Assembly: GCA_026397175.1 (NCBI GenBank)
Contig: JAPLVK010000018.1
Span: forward strand, 7,413-52,799
From: Candidatus Berkelbacteria bacterium
GTDB lineage: Bacteria > Patescibacteriota > UBA1384 > DTJR01
DNA: 45,387 bases
Reading direction: 5' to 3'
Shown here: positions 37,880 through 45,387 of the stretch, in pieces
Layout: the number at the start of each line of letters is the position of its first letter
How positions within the stretch are numbered: position 1 is the first letter of the stretch
Notes under the pieces: model-generated
Told to the model about the DNA's origin: nothing
Seen by the model: the letters and a program-made list of their open reading frames with translations, nothing else
Database searches by the model: none
Position numbers and translations under genes: made by a program

Positions 37880-38125
37880 ATGAACCCATCCTTTCTAACT
37901 TCCGAAAAACCCTTGCGGGTTGAGATTGAAAAAATTGAGAACTCTCAAGTAAAACTTGTATTTTCCGATCACCAAAGTGTTTTAATAAGTATCAAATTTA
38001 TTCCAAAAAACGCTAAAGTGGGGGATGTGCTATATTTAAATTTGATGAGTGATAGCGATTTAAAATTGACCAGACAACAGATTGCTGGAGATGTATTGGC
38101 TGAAATTTTGGGGCAAAAAAAATGA
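37880..38125 (+). CDS. DUF3006-like small protein
   Basis: 81 aa; RVEIEKIENSQVKLVFSD...KNAKVGDVLYL pattern. Confidence 0.6.
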   Translation: MNPSFLTSEKPLRVEIEKIENSQVKLVFSDHQSVLISIKFIPKNAKVGDVLYLNLMSDSDLKLTRQQIAGDVLAEILGQKK

Positions 38126-40014
38126 AAGCAACTAAAACAATTCGCGAAAAATTGAGCAAAATCCGCCAGAAGACACGGTTTTTTTTGTATATTTTTGCCG
38201 TTTCTTTGGTTGGGCTCGCTGGCGTTTTTATCGCTTATCAAAAATCATATTCGAACAAAGCCCTCCTGAACACTTATATTTTAGACGAAAAAATTGCCGG
38301 GCAAAATCAAGATCAAATCAAAAGCGCCGTTGCAAAAATTTATGATAAATCAAAGGGCTCTAAAATTAAATTGGTGAACACCGATAAATCGTGGGAGATT
38401 TCTTTTGAGGACTCAAATTGGAAATTAGACGAAGCAAAAACCGCGCAAGAAATTTTTAACTACGGTCATTCCTCAAGTCATCTTAAAAACTTTATCTCCA
38501 CGCTGCAATCGGCTGTTTTAAAAAAACATTTTACGCCGGCATATTCCTTTAACGAGGACTTTGTCCAAATATGGCTTGATTCGGTTAACTCTCAAATCGG
38601 AAAACCCAAAAAAGAAGCCAACATTCAAATCAAAGGCGACGAGATTACAATTATCAATCCGGAGGCGGGCAAGACGATTAACGAAGATCAAATTAAAGAA
38701 AAAATCATCGCCGCATTTTCGCTGAAAGAAAATAATGAAATCAAAATTGAGGTTGTCAACGATGAACCGACCATAACGGCCGATGAGGCCAAAGCCCTGG
38801 CAGATAAAGCCAAGGAATTAACCAAAGATGACTTTGAAATTGTCGGACCAAATTCCTCGGCAAATTTGACAAAAAAAACACTCGGGTTATCAATTGAACT
38901 CAAAAGGAAATCGACTGATAAGAAGGGTTTTCTCGGGAAAAAATCACTGGGTGAGGTTTTTGTTTCTTTTTCGCGCGATAAAATCAGTGGCTTTCTGGAT
39001 CAAAATTTGGATGATTTAAACATAAAAGCGCAAGATGCAAAATTCACAATTTCAAACGGTAATATCACCTTAAAAAGTCCGTCAAAAGATGGCCGGGCGA
39101 TTGAGGTGGATCAATCAATTGATAAAATTATCGGAATTTTAGAGACGGGCCAAGAGAAAAAAATTGAGCTTCCATCCAAAGCGCAAGAGGCCTCGATAAA
39201 AGCGCAAACAGCCGGCGATATTGAGAAAATCGGAATTAAAGAATTGATCGGAACAGCCACGACTGATTTTCGAAAAAGTCCTTCAAATCGTATTCACAAT
39301 ATCGAAACCGGCGTTCAGCTCATTTCCGGATCAACAATCAAACCGGGCGATGAGTTTTCGACACTTTCTCGGCTTGGAAAAATTGATCAAAGCACCGGAT
39401 TTTTGCCCGAGCTTGTGATCAAAGAAGACAAGACCATTCCTGAATTTGGCGGGGGACTTTGTCAGGTTTCAACCACGCTTTTTAGATCCGCCATGAATTC
39501 GGGGCTTAAAATCACGGCGAGGCAAAATCACTCTTATCGGGTCAGCTACTATGAGCCGCCGGTGGGGATGGACGCAACCATTTATTATCCGAGTCCCGAT
39601 TTTAAATTCATCAATACTACCAATTCCTATATTTTGATTAACGGGCATATTGACGGGACTAGAATCACATTTGATTTTTATGGAACCAAAGACGGCCGGG
39701 TTGTCGAGACAACCGATCCGGTGTCGTATGATGTTATTTCCCCGCCAGATCCAATTTATACCGACGATCCATCGCTGGCGCCGGGCGAGGTAAAATTGAC
39801 TGACCACGCGCACGCCGGCGCCAAAGCATATTTTTATTATCGAGTCCGCAAGGATGGTAAACTAATTGAAGATGATAAATTTGTTTCGTCTTATGTCGCC
39901 TGGCCGGCAAAGTATTTGCGAGGGCCGGGAACCCCCGAGCAGCAAGACCCCCAACCGCAAGATCAATCAACGCCACAGCCCGCAGCGGCGCCGGCTGCGA
40001 GTCAAACCCCATGA
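38122..40014 (+). CDS. VanW-family protein with peptidoglycan-binding-4-like repeats
   Basis: STIKPGDEFSTLSRLG...IPEFGGGLCQVSTTLFRSAMNSGLKITARQNHSYRVSYYEPPVGMDATIYYP. Confidence 0.93.
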   Translation: MKATKTIREKLSKIRQKTRFFLYIFAVSLVGLAGVFIAYQKSYSNKALLNTYILDEKIAGQNQDQIKSAVAKIYDKSKGSKIKLVNTDKSWEISFEDSNWKLDEAKTAQEIFNYGHSSSHLKNFISTLQSAVLKKHFTPAYSFNEDFVQIWLDSVNSQIGKPKKEANIQIKGDEITIINPEAGKTINEDQIKEKIIAAFSLKENNEIKIEVVNDEPTITADEAKALADKAKELTKDDFEIVGPNSSANLTKKTLGLSIELKRKSTDKKGFLGKKSLGEVFVSFSRDKISGFLDQNLDDLNIKAQDAKFTISNGNITLKSPSKDGRAIEVDQSIDKIIGILETGQEKKIELPSKAQEASIKAQTAGDIEKIGIKELIGTATTDFRKSPSNRIHNIETGVQLISGSTIKPGDEFSTLSRLGKIDQSTGFLPELVIKEDKTIPEFGGGLCQVSTTLFRSAMNSGLKITARQNHSYRVSYYEPPVGMDATIYYPSPDFKFINTTNSYILINGHIDGTRITFDFYGTKDGRVVETTDPVSYDVISPPDPIYTDDPSLAPGEVKLTDHAHAGAKAYFYYRVRKDGKLIEDDKFVSSYVAWPAKYLRGPGTPEQQDPQPQDQSTPQPAAAPAASQTP

Positions 40015-40865
40015 AAATTAAACAAAAGAAAAACATCTTTTTAATTAAGATCGTCATGATCTTTTTTCTTGTGATTTTTTTGGTTTGGTTTTTTGCAAAC
40101 AGGCAAAAACCGGTTTTAACCGGCGGGATGTCGTTTACAAATATTGAAATTACTACAACGGCAAAAGCCGAACCGACACAGGAAAGCACGCTGTCGCCAA
40201 ACGAGACGATTCAAGCGGCGGTTTTGATGTACCATCATACTGGAGATTTGCCCGAAGGTGCCGATGATATTAGAAAAGGGCTGACGGTTTCCGGAAAAAC
40301 ATTTGATAGTGAAATGAAAAAGTTAAAAGACGGCGGATACAATGTCATGACTTTAAATGAGCTTTACAACAAAATTTCAACCGGCGTACCGGACAAAGCG
40401 GTGGTGCTGACATTTGACGATGGATACGATGATAATTCCACGGTGGCAGAGCCCATTTTGCAAAAATACGGATTCCACGGAACATTTTTTATTATAACCG
40501 GCAAAGTCGGTATGGCGGAATATATGAGCGAGGACCAGATCAAGGACTTGGCGAAAGCGGGAAATGAAATCGGCTCGCACACGGTCCACCACATTGACTT
40601 AAGTACGGTGCAAGGAACGACTTTAAATAATGAAATTAAAGATTCAAAGACATATTTGGAAAAATTGACTGGCCTAACCGTTGAAACTTTTTGCTATCCG
40701 TCAGGCAAATTTTCAGACGAAGCGAAAGCGGATTTATTGCGCGACGGTTACAAAATTGCCGTCACAACCGAAGCGTCAAAGGGTGTTTTCTCAACAGGTG
40801 ATTTGTTCGAAATCCCAAGATATCGAGTAAATCCCGGAAGTTCTCTAAGTTTTTTGGGGAAATGA
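40011..40865 (+). CDS. Polysaccharide deacetylase (NodB-like)
   Basis: VVLTFDDGYDDNSTVAEPILQKYGFHGTFFIITG, GSHTVHHIDLS. Confidence 0.94.
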   Translation: MKIKQKKNIFLIKIVMIFFLVIFLVWFFANRQKPVLTGGMSFTNIEITTTAKAEPTQESTLSPNETIQAAVLMYHHTGDLPEGADDIRKGLTVSGKTFDSEMKKLKDGGYNVMTLNELYNKISTGVPDKAVVLTFDDGYDDNSTVAEPILQKYGFHGTFFIITGKVGMAEYMSEDQIKDLAKAGNEIGSHTVHHIDLSTVQGTTLNNEIKDSKTYLEKLTGLTVETFCYPSGKFSDEAKADLLRDGYKIAVTTEASKGVFSTGDLFEIPRYRVNPGSSLSFLGK

Positions 40866-41002
40866 TACTCATGTCATCCCGCACTTGATGCGGGATCCAT
40901 TGTTTAAAAGACGAAGGCCCGGCCCCGCGCTTCCATGTCTGTCGAGCAGATATGGATATACGCGGGCCGGGCCGGGGAAGACGAGCGTGACAAAGGGTTG
41001 GG

Positions 41003-41533
41003 TCACGGGAAGTTGATGTCCCAGTATGTAGTGGGATTAGGATGTGTCGTGTAGCGTTTGTTGCCTACCGTGATGTAGCAGGGTTGAGGTGCCGGGACAG
41101 TTGTCTTAACAAACTTCTCATTCTCTTTCGCATAGTAGGACAACTTGTCGCCTGGCACAAGGTTTCGAAGGCCGTTGGATACTGCCGGTTCCTCAGGAAC
41201 CAACGTGGCTTGAAAGTTGTCCATACTGAGGCTTTGAGCGTTGACATGGTAGGTGTAGATGACGGGAATGGTGTCCTTCGTCATTTTGCCCTTCGGGTCA
41301 CGCTTGACTTCGTAGGTCACATAGCCCGCGGAGATGGTGCCCCTCTCCAGCACCTCATCGGCTGGCGGAAGAGCGAGCATGGCAGGAGCGTGATCGAGAG
41401 CCCTCTGCTGCGCCTTATCGCGATTCTCCTTGCCCTTACCGTGAAGGAAGTTGACAGTCCCTGCCAGGAATGCGATGGCCGCGACCACAACCAGCAGTTC
41501 AATTAGTGTGAGTCCGTGCCGTCGTCTCAACAT
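41003..41533 (-). CDS. Type IV pilin/pseudopilin-like protein
   Basis: MLRRRHGLTLIELLVVVAAIAFLAG prepilin signal (G/L cleavage, E5); RBS GGAGG upstream; promoter TTGACT-17-TATATT. Confidence 0.85.
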   Translation of the reverse strand: MLRRRHGLTLIELLVVVAAIAFLAGTVNFLHGKGKENRDKAQQRALDHAPAMLALPPADEVLERGTISAGYVTYEVKRDPKGKMTKDTIPVIYTYHVNAQSLSMDNFQATLVPEEPAVSNGLRNLVPGDKLSYYAKENEKFVKTTVPAPQPCYITVGNKRYTTHPNPTTYWDINFP

Positions 41534-41675
41534 GTCAAACACCTCCGGAAGTTTTTCCCTCGCAAGAGGGTTTGTTCTTCAAGTCGATAACGACAATATA
41601 ATCCTAAAAATTTAAAAAGTCAAGTCTGTGGATTGTCCATTGTGAAATTTAGTGATGTTTGGTATAAAATAAACA

Positions 41676-41978
41676 ATGACCGAAAAAACCATCAGTGAAT
41701 TAAAGGCCAAAACAACCCCAATTTTTAAAAAATATGGTGTTATTCGCGCTGGGGTTTTTGGCTCTTATGCTAGGGGTGAAACGACTAAAAACAGCGATAT
41801 TGACTTTTATGTTATCTATCCCAAAGGAATAACGCTCTTTGACATCAGCGGGCTGGCATACGATTTAGAAAAAAATGTTGGCAAGAAAATAGATTTGGCT
41901 GACGGATCGGCATTACGCGAAGAGTTCAAGCCATATATCATGAAAGATTTAAAAATGTTTTATGAAAAAACTAAATAA
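41676..41978 (+). CDS. mntA: MNT-type nucleotidyltransferase antitoxin
   Basis: GVFGSYARGETTKNSDIDFYV (GSx10DxD). Confidence 0.85.
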   Translation: MTEKTISELKAKTTPIFKKYGVIRAGVFGSYARGETTKNSDIDFYVIYPKGITLFDISGLAYDLEKNVGKKIDLADGSALREEFKPYIMKDLKMFYEKTK

Positions 41979-42294
41979 GCCATACCTAAACGACATCGTG
42001 GGATGTATTGAGAAAATCGAGCAATACACATTTGGGATAAATTTCGATTAGTTTACCAAAGATGTAAAAACACAAGATGCGGTTTTCCGGAATATAGAAG
42101 TTATTGGCGAAGCAGCGAACCGACTTTCCGCTGATTTTTTAAAAAAATATCCCGAGCTTGAAATTCACAAAGCTCGAGGTATGAGAAACCGCATAATTCA
42201 CGGTTACGATAAAATCAATCTCAAAACGGTCTGGGATACAATCAAAAAAGACCTACCGGAATTAAAGAAAAAAACCGAAAAGATACTTGAATAA
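41962..42294 (+). pseudogene. hepT: HEPN-domain toxin HepT interrupted by in-frame TAG
   Basis: MKKLNKPYLNDIVGCIEKIEQYTFGINFD*FTKDVKTQDAVFRNIEVIGEAANRL...RGMRNRIIHGYDKINLKTVWDTIKKDLPEL; TAG at 42049-42051. Confidence 0.85.
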
Positions 42295-42353
42295 TTGTAA
42301 ACATGTTAATAGTTCCGGAAGAGGCCATTTGCTAGCGGTCTTTTGATGTTAAA

Positions 42354-42587
42354 TTATTTCTTGAATAGCTCTTGCAGTTTATCCCTATCTAATTGTGCTA
42401 ATTTTAAAATATTATTAAGAGTTCCCGGTCTGATAATTCTGTGGTTTGGGACAACTACTGTTTTAATCGGCGCACTGATTTTTCTTAGTTTAATGTGGCT
42501 GCCTTTTTGGCTGATAATTAAAAACCCTACTTTTTGCAGGGCTTTTATCAGCTCTTTTCCGGATAATTGAGAATATTTTGCTGTCAC
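42354..42587 (-). CDS. hicA: HicA toxin (YcfA-like)
   Basis: SGKELIKALQKVGFLIISQKGSHIKLRK...VVPNHRIIRPGTLNNILKLAQL. Confidence 0.92.
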   Translation of the reverse strand: MTAKYSQLSGKELIKALQKVGFLIISQKGSHIKLRKISAPIKTVVVPNHRIIRPGTLNNILKLAQLDRDKLQELFKK

Positions 42588-42591
42588 GATT

Positions 42592-42807
42592 TTATTGCTT
42601 AAACTCGAGCGGCACAGCGAATTGTCTGATGGGCAAATCCGATAGTTTTACATCTTCAAGGTATAGTTCTGCTGCCTCCTCGATATTTTTAGATGCTTCT
42701 TCGAAAGTATCACCTTGAGAGAAACAACCCGGCAACGATGGCACCGAGACAGAATAACCCCCATCTTTCTCTTGCTCAAAAAAAGCGATAAAATTTTTGT
42801 TCTTCAT
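42592..42807 (-). CDS. hicB: HicB antitoxin
   Basis: FIAFFEQEKDGGYSVSVPSLPGCFSQGDTFEEASKNIEEAAELYLE. Confidence 0.92.
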   Translation of the reverse strand: MKNKNFIAFFEQEKDGGYSVSVPSLPGCFSQGDTFEEASKNIEEAAELYLEDVKLSDLPIRQFAVPLEFKQ

Positions 42808-42873
42808 TTTTCTTGTTTCCTTTGGATACATAATAAGGCAATACGCATAAAAAATCAATTTTTTTGCTTGAGT

Positions 42874-44055
42874 TTAAAAATCTATCGGAAAATTGGGGAG
42901 GGCGTCAATATCTTTCCACGGGATAGTTTGATTTTTAGAAAATTTTAAAGCAGAAGCAATAGCGATGCCGACGGCGTTGTCGGTGGAGAGGGCTACTGGC
43001 GGTATCAGGATAACTGGTGGCTGGGGGCGCCGCCCAGAGGGCTCTGCCCGGCGGGCTGACAGCTGACGAACAAATCTCTCTCTCAAATATCCGTTTGCCG
43101 AGACACCACCTGATAAAATAACGGTTTTTGGATTATATTTTGAAATTGCTTTTTGGGTTTTTAAAATCAACGCGTCAACAACCGCTTTTTGAAAAGAAGC
43201 GGCCAGATCGGCACGGTTATATTTTAGTTTCTTTTGCGTTCTTGGATCTTTTGTCAGATATAGCGCAGCAGTTTTGAGTCCGGAAAAAGAAAAATCAAGA
43301 GAGTTTTTTAGAGCAACCGGCAAATCATAAACATTTTCATTTCCCGTTTTTGCCAGTTTTTCAATAGCCGGCCCGCCCGGATAACCCAAATCCAAAATGC
43401 GAGCGACTTTGTCAAAGGCCTCTCCGGCAGCATCATCAATCGTCTGCCCGACAGTTTTATATTTAAGGTGATCTTCCATCAGAATTAGTGATGTGTGCCC
43501 GCCACTCACTACAAGGGAGAGGACGGGAAAGATTCCACGCTTGGGAATTTCGAATTTCGAATTTTTCACCTTTACCCTTTGGCCTTTACCCTTGTATTCG
43601 GCAAACGCCGAATACACATGCCCCTCTAAATGATTTACCGGCACGATCGGCTTATTATAAATAGCCGAAATCACTTGTGCGGTTTCAATTCCCATCAGAA
43701 GAGAACCGATCAGCCCGGGACCTTGGGTAACGGCAACAGCAGAGATTGAATCTAGAATTTTGAATGGTGAATTATGAATAGATTCCAACCCCATTCGTAA
43801 TTCATTATTCGTTATTCGTAATTCGTTTAGCGGCTCGAGCGCTTCTTCGAGGACCGGAATCATCGCCTCAAGATGTGCTCTCGACGCCAATTCCGGATAC
43901 ACTCCTCCCCATTTCTTGTGGATATCAATCTGGCTGGCGACGACATTTGACAAAATATCGATCTCCCAGCCGTTTTTGTTTTCGACAAATCTAACCAGAG
44001 ACATTGCGGTTTCGTCACAACTGGTTTCGATTGCAAGTATAAATTTGTTTTTCAT
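42874..44055 (-). CDS. tsaD: tRNA N6-adenosine threonylcarbamoyltransferase
   Basis: MKNKFILAIETSCDETAMSLV, KKWGGVYPELASRAHLE, VAVTQGPGLIGSLLMG, LVVSGGHTSLI, DDAAGEAFDKVARIL, DFSFSGLKTAAL, SGGVSANGYLRE. Confidence 0.96.
   Translation of the reverse strand: MKNKFILAIETSCDETAMSLVRFVENKNGWEIDILSNVVASQIDIHKKWGGVYPELASRAHLEAMIPVLEEALEPLNELRITNNELRMGLESIHNSPFKILDSISAVAVTQGPGLIGSLLMGIETAQVISAIYNKPIVPVNHLEGHVYSAFAEYKGKGQRVKVKNSKFEIPKRGIFPVLSLVVSGGHTSLILMEDHLKYKTVGQTIDDAAGEAFDKVARILDLGYPGGPAIEKLAKTGNENVYDLPVALKNSLDFSFSGLKTAALYLTKDPRTQKKLKYNRADLAASFQKAVVDALILKTQKAISKYNPKTVILSGGVSANGYLRERFVRQLSARRAEPSGRRPQPPVILIPPVALSTDNAVGIAIASALKFSKNQTIPWKDIDALPNFPIDF
43752..43830. repeat. AATTATGAATT / AATTCGTAATTC word-repeat (copy D) inserted in-frame in tsaD
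   Basis: gaattttgaatggtgaattatgaat...ttcgtaattcattattcgttattcgtaattcg encodes NELRITNNELRMGLESIHNSPFKI. Confidence 0.8.
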
Positions 44056-44056
44056 A

Positions 44057-44179
44057 TTAGGCAGTTTCGCTTGCCCCGCTACCTTTCGCACTGAAAGTAG
44101 AGGATGAAATCCCTTTTTCAGTAAGAAATGGTGTGGGGTCGCAGCTGGTCTCAATTGCTAAAATAATTTTATTTTTCAT
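44057..44179 (-). pseudogene. Duplicated 5' fragment of tsaD
   Basis: MKNKIILAIETSCDPTPFLTEKGISSSTFSAKGSGASETA*; first 14 codons match the tsaD start MKNKFILAIETSCD. Confidence 0.75.
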
Positions 44180-44255
44180 AACAGGAGAATTCTAGCAAAT
44201 TTTTTACTGGATTTAAAGCAAAAAGCTTGAATTATTTGTAAATCATTGATAAACT

Positions 44256-44285
44256 CGTTTCTTATCGATTTTTCGATAGGAAACG
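44256..44285 (+). promoter_or_regulatory. Leader hairpin upstream of ORF 44317
   Basis: CGTTTCTTATCG-attttt-CGATAGGAAACG, 12-bp stem with one G-U; preceded by TTGAAT-17-TAAACT. Confidence 0.6.
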
Positions 44286-44316
44286 CGATCGTTGAAAACC
44301 AGAACACGAAAGGAAA

Positions 44317-45027
44317 ATGAATATGGATCCGAAACTGGTTCGCAAGATGATTGATACGCTTACATTTGTTGGCGAGAAGTTGCTCGCCGATGTCGAGAAG
44401 CTGCCGCCACATGTGATGATGCGCAGCGTTCAGGGCGATAAAGAAACGGTCATTATCCCGTTAATGCCCGATATCTTTCGGGCCGAAGATCCCTTTGCGA
44501 CCTCTACTGTTCGAACGCCGACCCCTGGTTGTGTCGATTTGTGGGCCTATCGGGTCGGGGATAATCCGGGTTCGCTGTCGAGGCTGACGGTTACTGGTAT
44601 GTTGGATAACTGGATTTATACCAGCATTGACCATTACGAGATCGCTGCGTTTGGTGATTCCGAGATTCATCAGCTTCACTTGCAGTTATCAGGGGTTGTT
44701 CTGCGTGCACTAAGTGATGAAGGCGTTCTGAAGTGGCAAATTTTGCCTCCAACTTTTTTACGCAAGGGCAAGCTAGAGATTCTCGAGGCCTGCCTCAAGT
44801 ATTTTGAGGCGCACAGGCCAGAAGCTACCAAACCGCTTCGCGAAGATGATGAGGATGATCAGCCCGATGCTGCTCAACAGCTTCAGGATGAGATCAACGG
44901 TTTTGGCCAAAACCGCGGCGGCGCGATTGGGCTGAAGTATCTGCGCGACGAAGAGATCAATTTGATGATCATCTCGGCCACGGAGTTGCTCTGCTACGCA
45001 CTCAACGATTTTCTGGATGCGGCCTAA
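44317..45027 (+). CDS. Hypothetical protein
   Basis: 236-aa ORF with upstream RBS-like AAAGGAAAA and promoter. Confidence 0.75.
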   Translation: MNMDPKLVRKMIDTLTFVGEKLLADVEKLPPHVMMRSVQGDKETVIIPLMPDIFRAEDPFATSTVRTPTPGCVDLWAYRVGDNPGSLSRLTVTGMLDNWIYTSIDHYEIAAFGDSEIHQLHLQLSGVVLRALSDEGVLKWQILPPTFLRKGKLEILEACLKYFEAHRPEATKPLREDDEDDQPDAAQQLQDEINGFGQNRGGAIGLKYLRDEEINLMIISATELLCYALNDFLDAA

Positions 45028-45064
45028 TCTGCAAACCTGAACAACACGAGGAGAAAACCCTATT

Positions 45065-45289
45065 ATGGCGAGACAAAAAACGAAAAAAGAAAAACCTGTT
45101 CCGCTCAAGAAAGCGATCGAAGAGCTGATCAGGCAGGGGGGATACCAGAGCAAATTCGTTGTGTTTCAGCGTGACTTGTCCCAAGGTGATGTAAACACTT
45201 TGCCTCACTGGCTGATACAGCAAGCTATTCTCGACCAGCCCCTGGTACTGTCAAGTACCCATTTTTTAGACAAGCTGTCTGCACATTAG
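45065..45289 (+). CDS. Hypothetical small basic protein
   Basis: 74-aa ORF, RBS-like GAGGAGAAAA upstream, follows 44317 gene. Confidence 0.6.
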   Translation: MARQKTKKEKPVPLKKAIEELIRQGGYQSKFVVFQRDLSQGDVNTLPHWLIQQAILDQPLVLSSTHFLDKLSAH

Positions 45290-45387
45290 TTTGTTTTTCA
45301 AATTGTATTGCTCTATGAATTTTTGAGGCGACATTTTTAGTTTTGTGTGAATCCTTTTGTTATTGTAATAATAAATAGTTTGATAAA

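Noticed and set aside
44056-44154. N-terminal extension of tsaD in the ORF track (MRPAATPHHFLLKKGF...)
   Set aside because: Runs through the duplicated 5' fragment and palindrome in a different frame; the true start is MKNKFILAIETSCDET at 44055.
44176-44412. 78-aa minus-strand ORF
   Set aside because: Overlaps the promoter/leader and start of the 44317 gene in antisense; no coding signature.

Overview
This 45.4 kb window looks like a Patescibacteria/CPR-type genome segment. That assignment is an inference from the gene content, a ProRS lacking the usual editing insertion, and the abundance of intergenic palindromes. Main blocks: (1) a tRNA-Glu(CUC) with a degenerate tandem copy and a duplicated 3' end; (2) proS; (3) a tightly overlapping minus-strand operon with two VirB6/TrbL-like membrane proteins and an HExxH protein; (4) a large surface-polysaccharide/glycosylation cluster (flippase, two O-antigen-ligase-like proteins, several GT4/GT2/GT39-like enzymes, a GH-like secreted protein); (5) a diversity-generating retroelement (DGR) at about 26.9-30.2 kb with variable protein, VR, TR, Avd-like protein and reverse transcriptase. 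All 16 VR/TR mismatches in the 114-bp core fall at adenines of TR; (6) a set of compositionally distinct genes with their own sigma70-like promoters and terminators, including paralogous zinc-ribbon proteins flanking an IMPase-like gene; (7) hppA, VanW and polysaccharide deacetylase; (8) MntA/HepT (HepT interrupted by an amber codon), HicB/HicA, and a tsaD carrying apparent in-frame repeat insertions plus a duplicated 5' fragment. The DGR is the strongest discovery. Its unusual points are the antisense avd, the separately terminated target gene, and a truncated copy of the flanking GT2 gene on the left side. DGRs in CPR genomes are already known as a class, so novelty lies in this specific locus. 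All homology calls come from reading motifs by eye; no database search was run.
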